DNA of 64,000 nucleotides from Ophiura sarsii (Eukaryota; Echinodermata; Ophiuroidea; Amphilepidida; Ophiuridae). Made by a program: the position numbers and the translations under genes. Positions 13,063 to 23,569 of this stretch are shown one piece after another. The stretch is from contig CM069450.1 in NCBI GenBank assembly GCA_035610835.1, positions 32,914,971-32,978,970 of the forward strand. Reading direction: 5' to 3'. Each line of letters opens with the position of its first letter. The stretch's first letter is position 1. The notes under the pieces are model-generated. The model saw only the letters and a program-made list of their open reading frames with translations, had not been told where the DNA came from and did not search any database.

Positions 13063-13281
13063 TTCACGCGGCAGCCACTTTCCAAAATTAGCCACCCAAG
13101 CCTCGTTTCCGTTTGGTCTATCTGCGCCTTGGCGCACTCAATAGAACCGCAAGGGAAGCGTGGTACTAACGCGTGTGGCGTACGGATCCACGCGCAATGC
13201 GAACGAAGTCACGCAGTCGCAGGTAAACATAACGGGAACGAGGCTTGGGTGGCAAATTTTAGAAAATGGCTGCTGCGTGAA
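13063..13281. mobile_element. 219-bp MITE with about 50-bp inverted repeats
   Basis: The ends are inverted: TTCACGCGGCAGCC on the left and GGCTGCTGCGTGAA on the right. Matching continues inward through GCCACCCAAGCCTCGTT against AACGAGGCTTGGGTGGC. The GC-rich loop stands out from the AT-rich right arm in which it sits. No coding capacity. Confidence 0.75.
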
Positions 13282-13282
13282 T

Positions 13283-14575
13283 AGGTTCTATAAGTATACT
13301 TTTCGAATGGGCCAAATAAGTATACTTTTCCCAATGGCCCAAATAAGTATACTTATTGTATACTTAAGGGTACTTACATAGCGTTCCAATTAAGTACACC
13401 GTTCGAAAAAGTACTAAATAAGTATACTTTTCACATGGCCCAAATAAGTATACTTTTCACATGGCCCAAATAAGTATACTTTTACCAATGGCCCAAATAA
13501 GTATACTTATTGTATACTTAAGGGTACTTACATAGCGTTCCAATTAAGTACACCGTTCGAAAAAGTACTAAATAAGTATACTTTTCACATGACCCAAATA
13601 AGTATACTTTTCACAATGGTCCAAATAAGTATACTTTAAAGTATACAATAAGTAAACTTATTTGGGCCATTTTGAAAAGTATACTTATTTGGGCTATGTG
13701 AAAAGTATACTTATTTAGTACTTTTTCGAACGGTGTACTTAATTGGAACGCTATGTAAGTACCCTTAAGTATACAATAAGTATACTTATTTGGGCCATGT
13801 GAAACGTATACTTATTTTGATCGGTTAAAAAGTATACTTATTCTGACTTGCATTTTAAGTACTGTACTTATTTAGTACTTTTTCGAACGGTGTACTTAAT
13901 TGGAACGCAAAATAAGTATACTTATTTGGGCCATGTAAAAAGTGTAATATCATACGGCCAGAGTACTTATATTATAATATGATGCATGTAAAATGTATGA
14001 ATTATATACCAATTTAGTGTACTCAGTCTCAAGTAATGGGCTATGTGAACACATTTGTGTATGAATAAAGTTGGAAACTCATCAGTTAATAAATTAGCAA
14101 TTGCCTCATTTATTTGTATTATCTGCCTATTTAATAAGTCTCAAGTCATAGTGTATGTGAACAAAGTTGTGGATAAATACAGTTGGAACGCATCAGTAAT
14201 GTTTAGCAATTGCCCCATTGATTTGCATTATCTGCCTATCTTATAAAAAGTATACATTGGTACTTAAAATGTACTTATTTTATTAAATAAGTATAAACAA
14301 CAACTGTACTTAAAATGTACTTATTTTATCAAATAAGTATGAGAAAAGCACAACTGTACTTAAAATGTACTTAAAATGTACTTTTTAGTACTTAGCTGTA
14401 CTTTTATTATACTTTTTACCAGTACTTAAAGTGTACTTAAAAATGTACTTATTTTGTACTTACACTATACTTATTTATACTTTTTTTTATGTGTACTTAC
14501 ATAGCGTTCCAATTAAGTACACCGTTCAAAAAAGTACTAAATAAGTACAGTACTTAAAATGTACTTATTTTGGAC
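13283..14575. repeat. right arm array of AAGTATACTT repeats
   Basis: Units of about 29 bp (AAGTATACTTTTCACATGG followed by CCCAAAT) repeat in both orientations. A module TAGCGTTCCAATTAAGTAC recurs at about 13380, 13535, 13740 (inverted), 13900 (inverted) and 14500. The array is therefore self-complementary internally as well as against the left arm. Confidence 0.8.
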
Positions 14576-14797
14576 CAGGGTACACTACGGCACGCGACCC
14601 GTTGGACAAGTGGAGATGACGATTGGAGGAGAATGGTTTAATCAGCGGGCCGTACCGAATACGCCCTCCAGAAGGTGACAATTAAAGTGCAAAATAATGC
14701 ACATTTTGGTGCTGGGCCGCCAAAGACAGTAAAACACTATATTACATTGTTTAAAACAAACATGTAAAATTGTTGAGTATTGCACTTAACAATAATT

Positions 14798-14956
14798 AGC
14801 TTACGTTAAATTGCCAGTCAAAGCGTGGAACCTTTGACCATCGGAACAGCTAATTTATTCCAATTCAGCTCACATCTTGGGGCTGACCGTTAGCTTACGT
14901 TAAATTGCCAGTTAAGTGTGGGAACTTAGACCATCGGAACAGCTAACGTATCCCAA
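14798..14956 (+). repeat. two-copy direct repeat, period 94 bp
   Basis: AGCTTACGTTAAATTGCCAG starts at 14798 and 14892, and both copies continue through GACCATCGGAACAGCTAA. The following frame from 14916 (86 codons) has no recognisable domain and I do not call it a gene. The rest of 14583-15965 shows nothing else but an A-rich tract near 15390. Confidence 0.7.
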
Positions 14957-15965
14957 CATCATCGACTGGAGAAAGCAGGCCAACAGAGAAGATGGCAGAT
15001 CATCGACGGGTGTTCTACGGAACGACGGAGCGGACTACAAGTACAAGCAAAACGACGAACTACCGCAAGCAAATGAAGATCGGAGAGCTCATCATTCTAC
15101 GACGACGCGCCAGGCAGAAAGGATCTTCGGATTAGGCGGTCTACGATCTACCGGAATCCGTGTTGCAGCGGGATGATGTCGAACTCAAAAATGGTCTCCA
15201 TAATTGTATTATATAAGACTGACAACAGAAACAGATAATACAATTGACTAGCTAGTTGCTTTTGGGTAGTTTTGGACACTGAATTGATCTTGGAAGTTAC
15301 AACTCCAAGTCATACCAAAAAATTAAATTAACGCAACGTTATACGCTTTGATTTGTCTCTTCATATTAAAAATATCATTTGTTTGAGTTTTAAAAAAAAA
15401 CAAAAAAAAACAAGTTGAACCCGTGTTTTCAGGTCTTTAAAACCTGAGGTTCAAAACTTGAGCATGATTAAACATGTTAATAGCATAGCTGCAGAACCGG
15501 TGCTGTTGAATAGGAAAATTCAAGGTTCTAGCAAGCAAAACAAAATGCTACCTACTAAACTTCCAAGAATTCCTGAAGCTAGACGATAAAGGCTGAACAT
15601 TTCAAGATGAAGATTCCAGAGTCTAGCCTAAAGAAACTATTAGACTATTATGTTTATGATATAATTTTTTTTCTTCGAAAATATACAAATGAATATGCTT
15701 CAATAGTTCAGAATTTTTGAAAAAGAGTGAGTTTACAACGGAAAATAGTTGACGTTTTGGCAGTATTCAAATTGGACGAACATTTACAGGCATAACATCT
15801 TTGTTTTAATTTGGGTTTTATGATTGCTCTTTAATAATATATATATATAATAATGAAATTTTTTTTTGGTGATTGACAGGACATCTCGATACCTTCTTAC
15901 ATCCCCGACTCTCGTTACACATCCGGTCACTAATGGGGACCATCAGTCGCTTAGGGGGGAAGTAC

Positions 15966-16380
15966 TGTAAGAAGGTCATCAAAGATGTCCTGGTCATATT
16001 ACTTGGCTCACCCTGTCGAGTACTTGAGATGTGGGTCGTAGAGGGCTTCTCAGGTGTTACCTCTTCGAGATGGAGCCAGCCAATCAAGACTCATGGCTAG
16101 ACGAGGGGGATGGCCTTAGGCCCATCTGATACCTCTGAAAGCCTATGGGTCTAGAAAAGGAAGCGGTTCCATCTGAGGAGGCGGAACCTGATAGACCCTA
16201 TAAGATCCCATGTTTCAAGACAGAGAGAGGTCAGTTTTACTGTCTCCATACTCCACGCCAGTCATCAGAAGAAAGTCTTATATTCTAGTCATCTAATAAA
16301 ATAATGAGTGTGTAACAAACTTGTATCATCTCTTCGAGTCTTTGTATTTGTGCTACGCTGCGGACCCAACGTAAGATCTC
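15966..16380 (+). mobile_element. possible solo LTR
   Basis: This GC-richer block opens with TGTAAGAAGG and contains an AATAAA signal near 16300. It closes at GCGGACCCAACGTAAG, which resembles the primer-binding context just after many 5' LTRs. No gag or pol follows, no second LTR copy lies in the window and no target duplication is obvious. The boundaries and the call are tentative. It could instead be an exon-containing stretch of an unknown gene. Confidence 0.35.
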
Positions 16381-16477
16381 ACCCATCTTATAGACACACC
16401 AGAAATGTTAAGTATCGACGCACGCACAAGTTTAGAAATTGAAAACTACAATGCAAGACCAGCGTTCGCGTTAAGTG

Positions 16478-16676
16478 GTTGCCCGGTTGCCCGGGACACC
16501 CAAAATTAGCACCGGGCAACCAACATGTACTTATTTGGTTGCTCGGTGGGCAACCAATTTTTTTACAAGAAGTGAAACACTTAACACATGCATTTATATA
16601 TTTTACAGAACGGGCAACCAAAAAATCTGCCGGGCAACCATAATTTCCTGCTTGGTTGCCCGGCTGGCAACCAGAT
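16478..16676. repeat. cluster of GGTTGCCCGG palindromic motifs
   Basis: GGTTGCCCGG or its complement CCGGGCAACC appears about seven times in 200 bp, in both orientations, so several short hairpins can form (for example GGTTGCTCGGTGGGCAACC). Flanking sequence is AT-rich. A related GC-rich word set (GCCGGGAC, TCCCGGCT, GTAC) recurs at 16960-17200 and 20710-20900. Function unknown. Confidence 0.6.
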
Positions 16677-17399
16677 TTTTTTCCTTAATTCGGACGCTGT
16701 GCAAGACCTTAAAGGCTATAACCCCGCTCGGACGAAACGATGATAAATTCCCCAAGTCCTGTAGCCCCAGTTGGATTGTGCGTATTTTGGTCGGACAAAA
16801 CAAGTTCAAGCCTTAACTGGATTGTCCCAACTTCTTGCGAGGGCGGTATCACAAGTATGCGACGTTCAGTTTTTGTTCGGGAAAAACATAGGGTCTATGT
16901 ACGATGACTTTAACTACGATGTTATTTTTCATTGGCCGTTTCTCCATGCTGGTCCCGGCATTTAGCCGGTCCCTTCTATTTTAAAAATTGTTTCCATAAG
17001 ATTTGCACGTTGTATCGGAGTAACAGCCGCCGAGAATCTCAGTGCTATAAAACTCACAATAGTCGTCAGGTATACTTCCCCGGCCGGGTCCCCGGCTCAT
17101 TTTTTTTCAGTGCTGTGTATATGAAAGTGTGCCCCCGCTAAGCCGGGACGTAGCGCGGGCCGTACCCGGCCGGCTACCCGTATAGCCGGGCAACGTTTTC
17201 TGTACATGTACGTTCGCCATAAACCATAATTCTGGTGCCTAGCGTATATTAAATTCAATAATTGAAACCATTGAACGTTTACATGACACATTGGAAAACA
17301 AAAAGTGATTGAAAGTAGTGTAGGTCTTTACCACGCCCGGGTCCTTATTACCACTTGAAATTGATCGATTTTCCCTGTTTTGTTTGATATCTTGTTTCC

Positions 17400-17419
17400 T
17401 GTTTTCTATCATATTTCAG
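17400..17419 (+). other. 3' splice site of the zinc-finger exon
   Basis: A pyrimidine-rich TGTTTTCTATCATATTTCAG precedes the exon. The in-frame stop at 17426-17428 lies inside the exon, which makes the first 18 exonic bases 5' UTR. Confidence 0.5.
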
Positions 17420-17437
17420 GTACCATAAGATCCCACT

Positions 17438-19039
17438 ATGAGCGGATTAAACGCGGGAATACATCTGACGCCTTTTACATGCAAGTATTGCGGTTATTAT
17501 AATGTATTCACAAAGTTTGATAGATATATGGTACACCTACGCCGTCGTCATGCAAATAAGTCTTTCTCTGATTCGGGCAAGACCAGTCATCAAATGATTC
17601 ATAGTAAAGAGAAACCATACCAATTTTCATACTGTGATAAGACCTTCCCTACATCAAGTCATAAGGTCAGTCATGAAAGGATTCATACTAAAGAGAAACC
17701 ATTCCAATGTACATATTGTAACAAGACTTTCTCGCAGTCGGGTGAAAAGACCGCTCATGAAAGGATTCATAGTAAAGAGAGACCATACCAATGTTCATAC
17801 TGTGATAAGACCTCAACGTCATGTCACAAGAACCGTCATGAAAAGATTCATACTAAAGAGAAACCATACCAATGTGCATACTGTTATAAGACCTTCTCAA
17901 CGTCAGGTAACAAGATCAGCCATGAAAGGATTCATAAAGAGAAACCATACCAATGTGCATACTGTGATAAGACCTTCTCGCAGTCAGGTAACAAGATCAG
18001 TCATGAAAGGATTCATACTAAAGAGAAACCATACCAATGTTCATACTGTGATAAGACCTTCTCAACGTCAGGTAACAAGATCAGTCATGAAAAGATTCAT
18101 ACTAAAGAGAAACCATACCAATGTTCATATTGTGAAAACGCTTTCTCAACATCAGGTATCAAGATCAGTCATGAAAGGAGGATTCATACTAAAGAGAAAC
18201 CATTCCAATGTGCATATTGTAACAAGACTTTCTCGCAGTCGGGTGAAAAGACCGCTCATGAAAGGATTCATAGTAAAGAGAAACCATACCAATGTTCATA
18301 CTGTGATAATACCTTCTCAACGTCGGGTATCAAGATCAGTCATGAAAGGATTCATACTAAAGAGAAACCATACCAATATTCATATTGTGTAAACACCTTC
18401 TCAACATCAGGTAACAAGATCAGTCATGAAAGAAGGATTCATACTAAAGAGAAAACATTCCAATGTGCATATTGTAACAAGACTTTCTCGCAGTCGGGTG
18501 AAAAGACCGCTCATGAAAGGATTCATAGTAAAGAGAAACCATACCAATGTTCATACTGTGATAAGACCTTCTCAACATCAAGTCACAAGAACCGTCATGA
18601 AAAGATTCATACTAAAGAGAAACCATACCAATGTGCATACTGTTATAAGACCTTCTCAACGTCAGGTAACAAGATCAGCCATGAAAGGATTCATACTAAA
18701 GAGAAACCATACCAATGTGCATACTGTGATAAGAACTTCTCAACGTCAGGTAACAAGATCTGTCATGAAAGGATTCATACTAAAGAGAAACCATACCAAT
18801 GTTCATACTGTGATAAGACCTTCTCAACGTCAAGTAACAAGATCAGTCATGAAAGGATTCATACTAAAGATAAACCATACCAATGTTCATATTGTGAAAA
18901 CACCTTCTCAACATCAGGTAACAAGATTAGTCATGAAAGGAGGATTCATACTAAAGAGAAACCATTCCAATGTGCATATTGTAACAAGACTTTCTCGCAG
19001 TCGGGTGAAAAGACCGCTCATGAAAGGATTCATAGTTAA
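17438..19039 (+). CDS. C2H2 zinc-finger protein, about 18 fingers, homogenised array
   Basis: A 533-residue nuclear, nucleic-acid-binding-type protein. After a divergent first finger (residues 15-38, spacing CX2CX14HX4H) and one degenerate finger, sixteen 28-residue repeats run to the C-terminus; about fourteen have all four ligands. The linkers read HTKEKPYQC or HSKEKPYQC, not the usual TGEKPY. Helix position 4, normally Leu, is Lys in every repeat. Fingers 3-8 (17702-18202) and 12-17 (18458-18964) are the same six-finger block, with a half block between and another starting at 18965. Losses include Cys to Phe (finger 2), Cys to Tyr (finger 11) and a missing codon in finger 4. The ATG at 17438 follows an in-frame TAA (17426) and a good acceptor (AG at 17418-17419), so upstream exons would be untranslated. 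Targets cannot be inferred. Confidence 0.8.
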   Translation: MSGLNAGIHLTPFTCKYCGYYNVFTKFDRYMVHLRRRHANKSFSDSGKTSHQMIHSKEKPYQFSYCDKTFPTSSHKVSHERIHTKEKPFQCTYCNKTFSQSGEKTAHERIHSKERPYQCSYCDKTSTSCHKNRHEKIHTKEKPYQCAYCYKTFSTSGNKISHERIHKEKPYQCAYCDKTFSQSGNKISHERIHTKEKPYQCSYCDKTFSTSGNKISHEKIHTKEKPYQCSYCENAFSTSGIKISHERRIHTKEKPFQCAYCNKTFSQSGEKTAHERIHSKEKPYQCSYCDNTFSTSGIKISHERIHTKEKPYQYSYCVNTFSTSGNKISHERRIHTKEKTFQCAYCNKTFSQSGEKTAHERIHSKEKPYQCSYCDKTFSTSSHKNRHEKIHTKEKPYQCAYCYKTFSTSGNKISHERIHTKEKPYQCAYCDKNFSTSGNKICHERIHTKEKPYQCSYCDKTFSTSSNKISHERIHTKDKPYQCSYCENTFSTSGNKISHERRIHTKEKPFQCAYCNKTFSQSGEKTAHERIHS

Positions 19040-19125
19040 GAGAAACCATACCAATGTTCATACTGTGATAAAGACCTTCTCAACGTCGGGTAACAAGATC
19101 AGTCATGAAAGGATTCATACTAAAG
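19040..19125 (+). pseudogene. decayed extra zinc finger beyond the stop codon
   Basis: The finger repeat continues past the TAA at 19037-19039. The next 85 bases match a normal finger except for one inserted A (GATAAAGACC for GATAAGACC), which shifts the frame. The stop itself is the Lys codon AAA of the linker changed to TAA. The array was therefore once longer and has been cut back by a nonsense change. Confidence 0.8.
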
Positions 19126-19183
19126 ATTATCATTTTATATACATCACATTAATTATATAGTTCCAACGTTACGGCGCTTAATA

Positions 19184-19640
19184 CGAGGGTCATTCAATAA
19201 GTTCTACCTCCTCCCTCATAACATATGAATGTCAGCCTCATGACATTTGTCATTTTGATACCAAACATAACACCTAGCAACAAAGATAAACCATGATTAG
19301 CGCCATTTAAAGAAACTTCGCCACTTTTCAAAAGTCACATTTTTAATTACTACACGGGAGGAAAATAGGTGAGGTTCACCCCGTGTGTGACACTGTTATT
19401 AACCAGGATTGACCGGTGGGCAATCGATCACACTGTGCAGCCGTGTACACTACCCTGCGCTGATCGTACACTTCGTGAGCGGGATATTTGATTCCGAACA
19501 TAAAGGGCATTATGTGCTTGTTAACATTGGTGTTTTCTTATTCCGCGTAGTGTATTGATAATGTGACTTTTGAAAAGTGTCTAATTTTCTATAAATGGTG
19601 CTAATTATGGTTTATCTTTGTTGTTAGGTGTTATGTTAGG
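19184..19640. mobile_element. mariner-type element remnant, right end missing
   Basis: It starts with CGAGGGTCATTCAATAAGTT next to a TA, a terminus typical of Tc1/mariner-class elements. Inner inverted repeats of about 80 bp match (19257-19340 against 19558-19636; shared CATAACACCTAGCAACAAAG). No transposase. On the right the element runs into a GGAAAGGGAAA purine tract and its outer terminus is lost. Confidence 0.65.
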
Positions 19641-20234
19641 GAGAAAGAGAGAAGGAAAAGGGAAAGGAAACGGAGAAGAGGAAGATAAAAGGGAAAAGGA
19701 AAGAGAAAATCTAAGGGATTTACTGAATTCCCATCTAAATGACAACTTTGCCCCTTGCCCGGTTTGATGGACTTTTTAGTATAAAAATGGCAAATTTTCT
19801 CGCGCTGCACGCGCATTTGTCCAGGAATATCATTATAGAAACCCGTTTGAAATAAATATGTACTTTAATAATGGCCAGATTCGTGCAGATATGTTGTTAA
19901 AATTTCAACAACTTTAGGATGCAAAGTCATTGGCTGGAATAAAAAACCCAGCTGCGCATTTTTTTTACCTAATAGGGTCGAACTGGTGTTCACCGGGGAA
20001 AATATCCTTTGCCCCCCCCCCCCTGGAAAAGATCCCAGATATGCCACTGGTTGGCGCTACATTAACGCGCGTGTGCCGAGATTTGTCTTTGATTGCGAGG
20101 GTTACTCGCACCTGCGCATTACAATCACACGCGCGATTAATGAGTGGCGATCGTTAGACTACGCTCAGAAGTCAGTGTATGAAATAATATGAATGAGGTC
20201 TCAGGCCAATGGAGGAGGGATACCATTATGTCAA

Positions 20235-20310
20235 GATCATCATCATCATAATCATCGGTCGTCCTTGGACGGAACAGTGGAAGCAGCTTAGTTGCTTCCA
20301 TCATTCTTTC
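20235..20310 (-). mobile_element. 3' end of an RTE-type LINE
   Basis: On the minus strand GCTTCCACTGTTCCGTCC, then GGACGACC, leads into an (ATG)n tail. The same 3' signature ends the RTE copies at 23570-24674 and about 51040-51580. Only the extreme 3' end is recognisable. The surrounding 19640-22039 holds no gene I can support. Confidence 0.55.
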
Positions 20311-22039
20311 TAGGCCTAGTGGAGGTTCGTATAGGAATACATGTTATGTGGGGGTGTGTGTACAGATACAGACCCTGGATGATCCCTACTCTTTACGAAG
20401 GAGTCTGTGACCTTTTAACGTGCTCGGTGATAACTTTCCGATACAAGGGACCAACATTTCTACGTGACTTCCGAACCAAGATGCGTTATGAGCATGCCTC
20501 TACCTCAATCAGCACGGTCTAAAGGAGACATAGACATGGGGACGAGACTGTGTTGGTTGATCGTATTGAACTCACGCTCAAGCGATCGATCCACCAACAG
20601 AACTACGGTACACAGCAGAATATGAGCGCTCCTAACCGCTGCATCACCTCGCCTCGTGTCAAGATACCGTAGTTGGAAGGATTGTTACGTCATAAAGCAC
20701 TTATCAATTGCATCCCGGGGGATTAGGGCCGGGACGTACAAACTGCTGATGTGACGTCCCAGGTACACTCGTGTACGGTCCCCGCTGATCAGGGCACCAT
20801 TATGTGTACGTCCCCGCTACAGTCCTAGCCCCCGTGGCCAGGACGCGTGGCCGGGACAAAGTGTACAGTCCCGGCTACCCTTACCCAGGACAAAGTGTAC
20901 CAGGTTGTAGTGTCACCACTTAAATGTATGTGTTACTATAACAGAACTATCCCACCACTCACACTCACAGACACCTTTTATTTTCTCCTCAAATATAAAG
21001 AAGAAAGAGAAGAACACCACCAAGAAGGAAAAGACAAAGAATAAAAGTGACATTTCTTTGATGGGCCACTTAAGTATGACAGTGTGTACACAATCACGAC
21101 TCCGTCGGCATTTTAAGTCAATCCCATTTTAAGTCAATCTCTTACCAGATTGGTTTCCATGGTAAAATCTACACCAAAACAATAATTAAGTGCAGTTCTT
21201 TTTCAAAGATTTCCCCTTACACAAGTTTTGATCACTAAACTCTTTGAGAGCAACTTTTTTCTTTTATTTTAACATAACCTTTAGTTATTAATATTGATTT
21301 TGGGCTCCCTTAAAGTGTATCACATGTCATGTGACCCCAAATACCTCATTTTTATGGTCATGGATGTGTCTGCTGTCTTACTTTAGTGCCTACCCTGGGT
21401 AATTAAATCATCATGTTATATGGTTTGTCATCCCTGCGAATTACTCAGGCATGAACATTATCAGGTGTCAAGCTTTTTGTTGTGAACACTTTCTTACTAT
21501 TTTATCTCAGTTTGGTTCTTTTGGCCCAATTATACACACTTTCAAGATTTATTGTTCATTTTTCGTTTTCCCACCTCAAATTGAGTTCTTTTTAATTTGT
21601 TGTCATTTGAGAACCATAATGGACGATTCGCGCCATGTACTCCCTATAGATTCTTAGTACTTATTACTCCATTGAATGCCCTAATTTTAGCTCACTGCTA
21701 GCTGAAGAATAATTTCAATTTTTTTTCATTAGCTTTCAGCCTTTTCCTCGTAACTCAGGCCTGTATGTATATTACAGAGATGTAACATTTCTGGCAATTT
21801 CCAGAATTCCGGAAATAGGCCATAAATAAAACAAATATGGAAATAAATGTACACTTATTTTGTTTTTATATTTTTAAACTTTCTAGATGGTAATCTTACT
21901 ATGAATCTGGAAAAGTGTAGCCTATGTTTGTGTGGGGTGGGGTGGGGGTTGTTTGTGTGTGTTTTTGTTATCCGTGATTTGCACGAAAGATAGAGGGAAG
22001 TGTTATAAAGCATATTCCAGTGAAATTGGTTAAGGGATC

Positions 22040-22561
22040 ACGTCAAAACTCGACCGCCCGGCAACCGCCGGTTACGGCCGGTTCCGTTCGGTTCTCACAA
22101 AACGTGTCGTCTGTTATAATATACACACATAATGAGGTCAAATAGTAACACTCTGGTGATCACGACCGGTTGAAAGTGCCTCGTCACACACGTGAGCAAT
22201 AACATCTTGAAGTAATGGGCTCTTTTAAGACTTAAAAGTCTCAGTTGACACCAGTACAATACAGCTATTGATTTTCGCTGGGGTTGGCTTTTTCAATCTG
22301 TTTATAGCTCAATTAACTTTTTAAAATCAATACCGAAAGTCTATGAATGTTGTTTTTTTATAGAACGATTATAGAGAGAGCTATTATGACCGCAAAGTAA
22401 CAGATTGATAGTGTAAATTGGTCAGATTACAGCATTAAGTCAACCGGCGGTTGTTCAGTGTTGCATGCGCGAATATTCATATACCAGTAAAACATTTGAC
22501 CTGAAAGAACCGGGCGGAACCGCCCGTAACCGGCAGTCAACGGGCGGTCGAGTTTTGACGT
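22040..22561. mobile_element. 522-bp TIR element (MITE)
   Basis: The ends are inverted repeats of about 55 bp, ACGTCAAAACTCGACCGCCC against GGGCGGTCGAGTTTTGACGT. Each is followed inward by further GC-rich complementary blocks built on GGCGGTT/AACCGCC. The AT-rich centre has no coding capacity. No target duplication was identified. Confidence 0.75.
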
Positions 22562-23480
22562 CTCCCCTAACAATATTAATTGTCTCCAAAAACAGCAAAA
22601 AACGCTCGAATTTTGCTCAAAAATGTCATTAGAGCTTGCACGATGGTGTGCGTTGCGTGTACTGCCGCGTCATACCGTGGTAACACGCAGCGTGCATGTT
22701 TTAGCTTTAAATGCAATCTAAAGGGCGAACGCAAAGTCAACGCTGATTGGCTAACTGTGATGTCAAACTTGCTTCGACTTTCCAACGCAGGTTTGACGTA
22801 TGCCGAAGGACCCTCGCCTGTCGGTTCTCGCTGGGGGCGCTCTATACCTCACTGGGCGAGTGGGACTTCTCGACGGACTATGAAAAATGAGAGTTACTGT
22901 CAAAAGTATGAGTTTCAACTTCTTGGATCTCTCAGTGCTCCTTTAACACCCAAGGAGTTCAAGGTCTGAATCATTTTCGACTTTTCGAACGTGCAGAAAT
23001 AAATTTAAAAAACCTCTTTACCGTGTTCAATGCCCCCTACGCACATTGACCAAAGAGCACGTATGCTAAAAATGTTTATATTCTGTTCTATTTTTCATTC
23101 TATTCGTGTCAAACTAGTTATTATATTTTACAGTTATGTGTGAAACACACATATATCATTTATGTCACTTTCCTTTAGGACTTAGGGGCATAAAAGTGTG
23201 ATATAATTTCGAGAGATGCTATTTTCGGTATATTTATGGCCCAGCAAGGTCAAATGTCGAAAATTTGATTTGGTTTATTTCATATAAAATTAAAAATAGA
23301 AAATTGCGACAAAATTATCCACTGATTTCACCGAAAAACCGTACACTAAGTAATTACAGATGATACCGTTAACGATTTCATCGTGTGATGTATATACTTG
23401 TTCACATGAAAGTTGTGTGAGGCGGTACCTCGAATAATTCATCTAGGTCGATTGTACGATTTGGGCATAGGGGCCATGTT
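22562..23480. other. non-coding stretch, no gene supported
   Basis: An open frame of 129 codons at 22580-22969 (+) has no domain-like composition and no splice context, so I do not call it. The phrase at 23388-23433 (GAAAGTTGTGTGAGGCGGTAC, then CTCGAATAATT) recurs at about 26062-26125, flanking the LINE between them. Confidence 0.5.
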
Positions 23481-23540
23481 GGGGTGTCTTCAGGGCCAAT
23501 CTTTAAGAAAGATTCAAGATCCAAGCCAGGAAATTACCAC

Positions 23541-23569
23541 CCTATCAGCCTCACATCAGTCATCGGTAA
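23541..23569 (+). repeat. target-site duplication, left copy (partner 24675-24702)
   Basis: CCTATCAGCC...CATCGGTAA occurs on each side of the RTE insertion, identical except for one missing T. It is part of the RT-encoding sequence of the host CR1 element. Confidence 0.85.

Larger units (their letters stand above)
7260..14580. mobile_element. 7.3-kb foldback-type transposon with palindromic-repeat arms
   Basis: Both ends read inward as CCCTGGTYC, then AATAAGTACATTTTAAGTA, and are flanked by TA (7258-7259 and 14581-14582). Each arm is an array of short repeats: 7280-7860 on the left, and 13290-14570 on the right, where I count about fifteen exact copies of AAGTATACTT between 13290 and 13930. 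A second inverted pair lies further in (about 7970-8100 against 12940-13030). The middle is AT-rich and carries further inverted and direct repeats. No transposase was recognised, so it is non-autonomous or too diverged. The architecture resembles Foldback/TU elements known from flies and sea urchins. Family assignment is inference. Confidence 0.7.

Noticed and set aside
14916..15176. 86-codon plus-strand ORF
   Set aside because: Starts inside a direct repeat and shows no known domain; a short Arg/Lys-rich alternative frame at 14991 is equally unsupported.
17634..19160. Long open frames in a second reading frame of the zinc-finger array
   Set aside because: They are the shifted reading of the same 84-bp repeats (RPSQRQVTRSVMKGF units); length follows from periodicity, not coding.
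22580..22969. 129-codon plus-strand ORF
   Set aside because: Longer than its neighbours but without recognisable motifs or exon signals, and directly beside a MITE.
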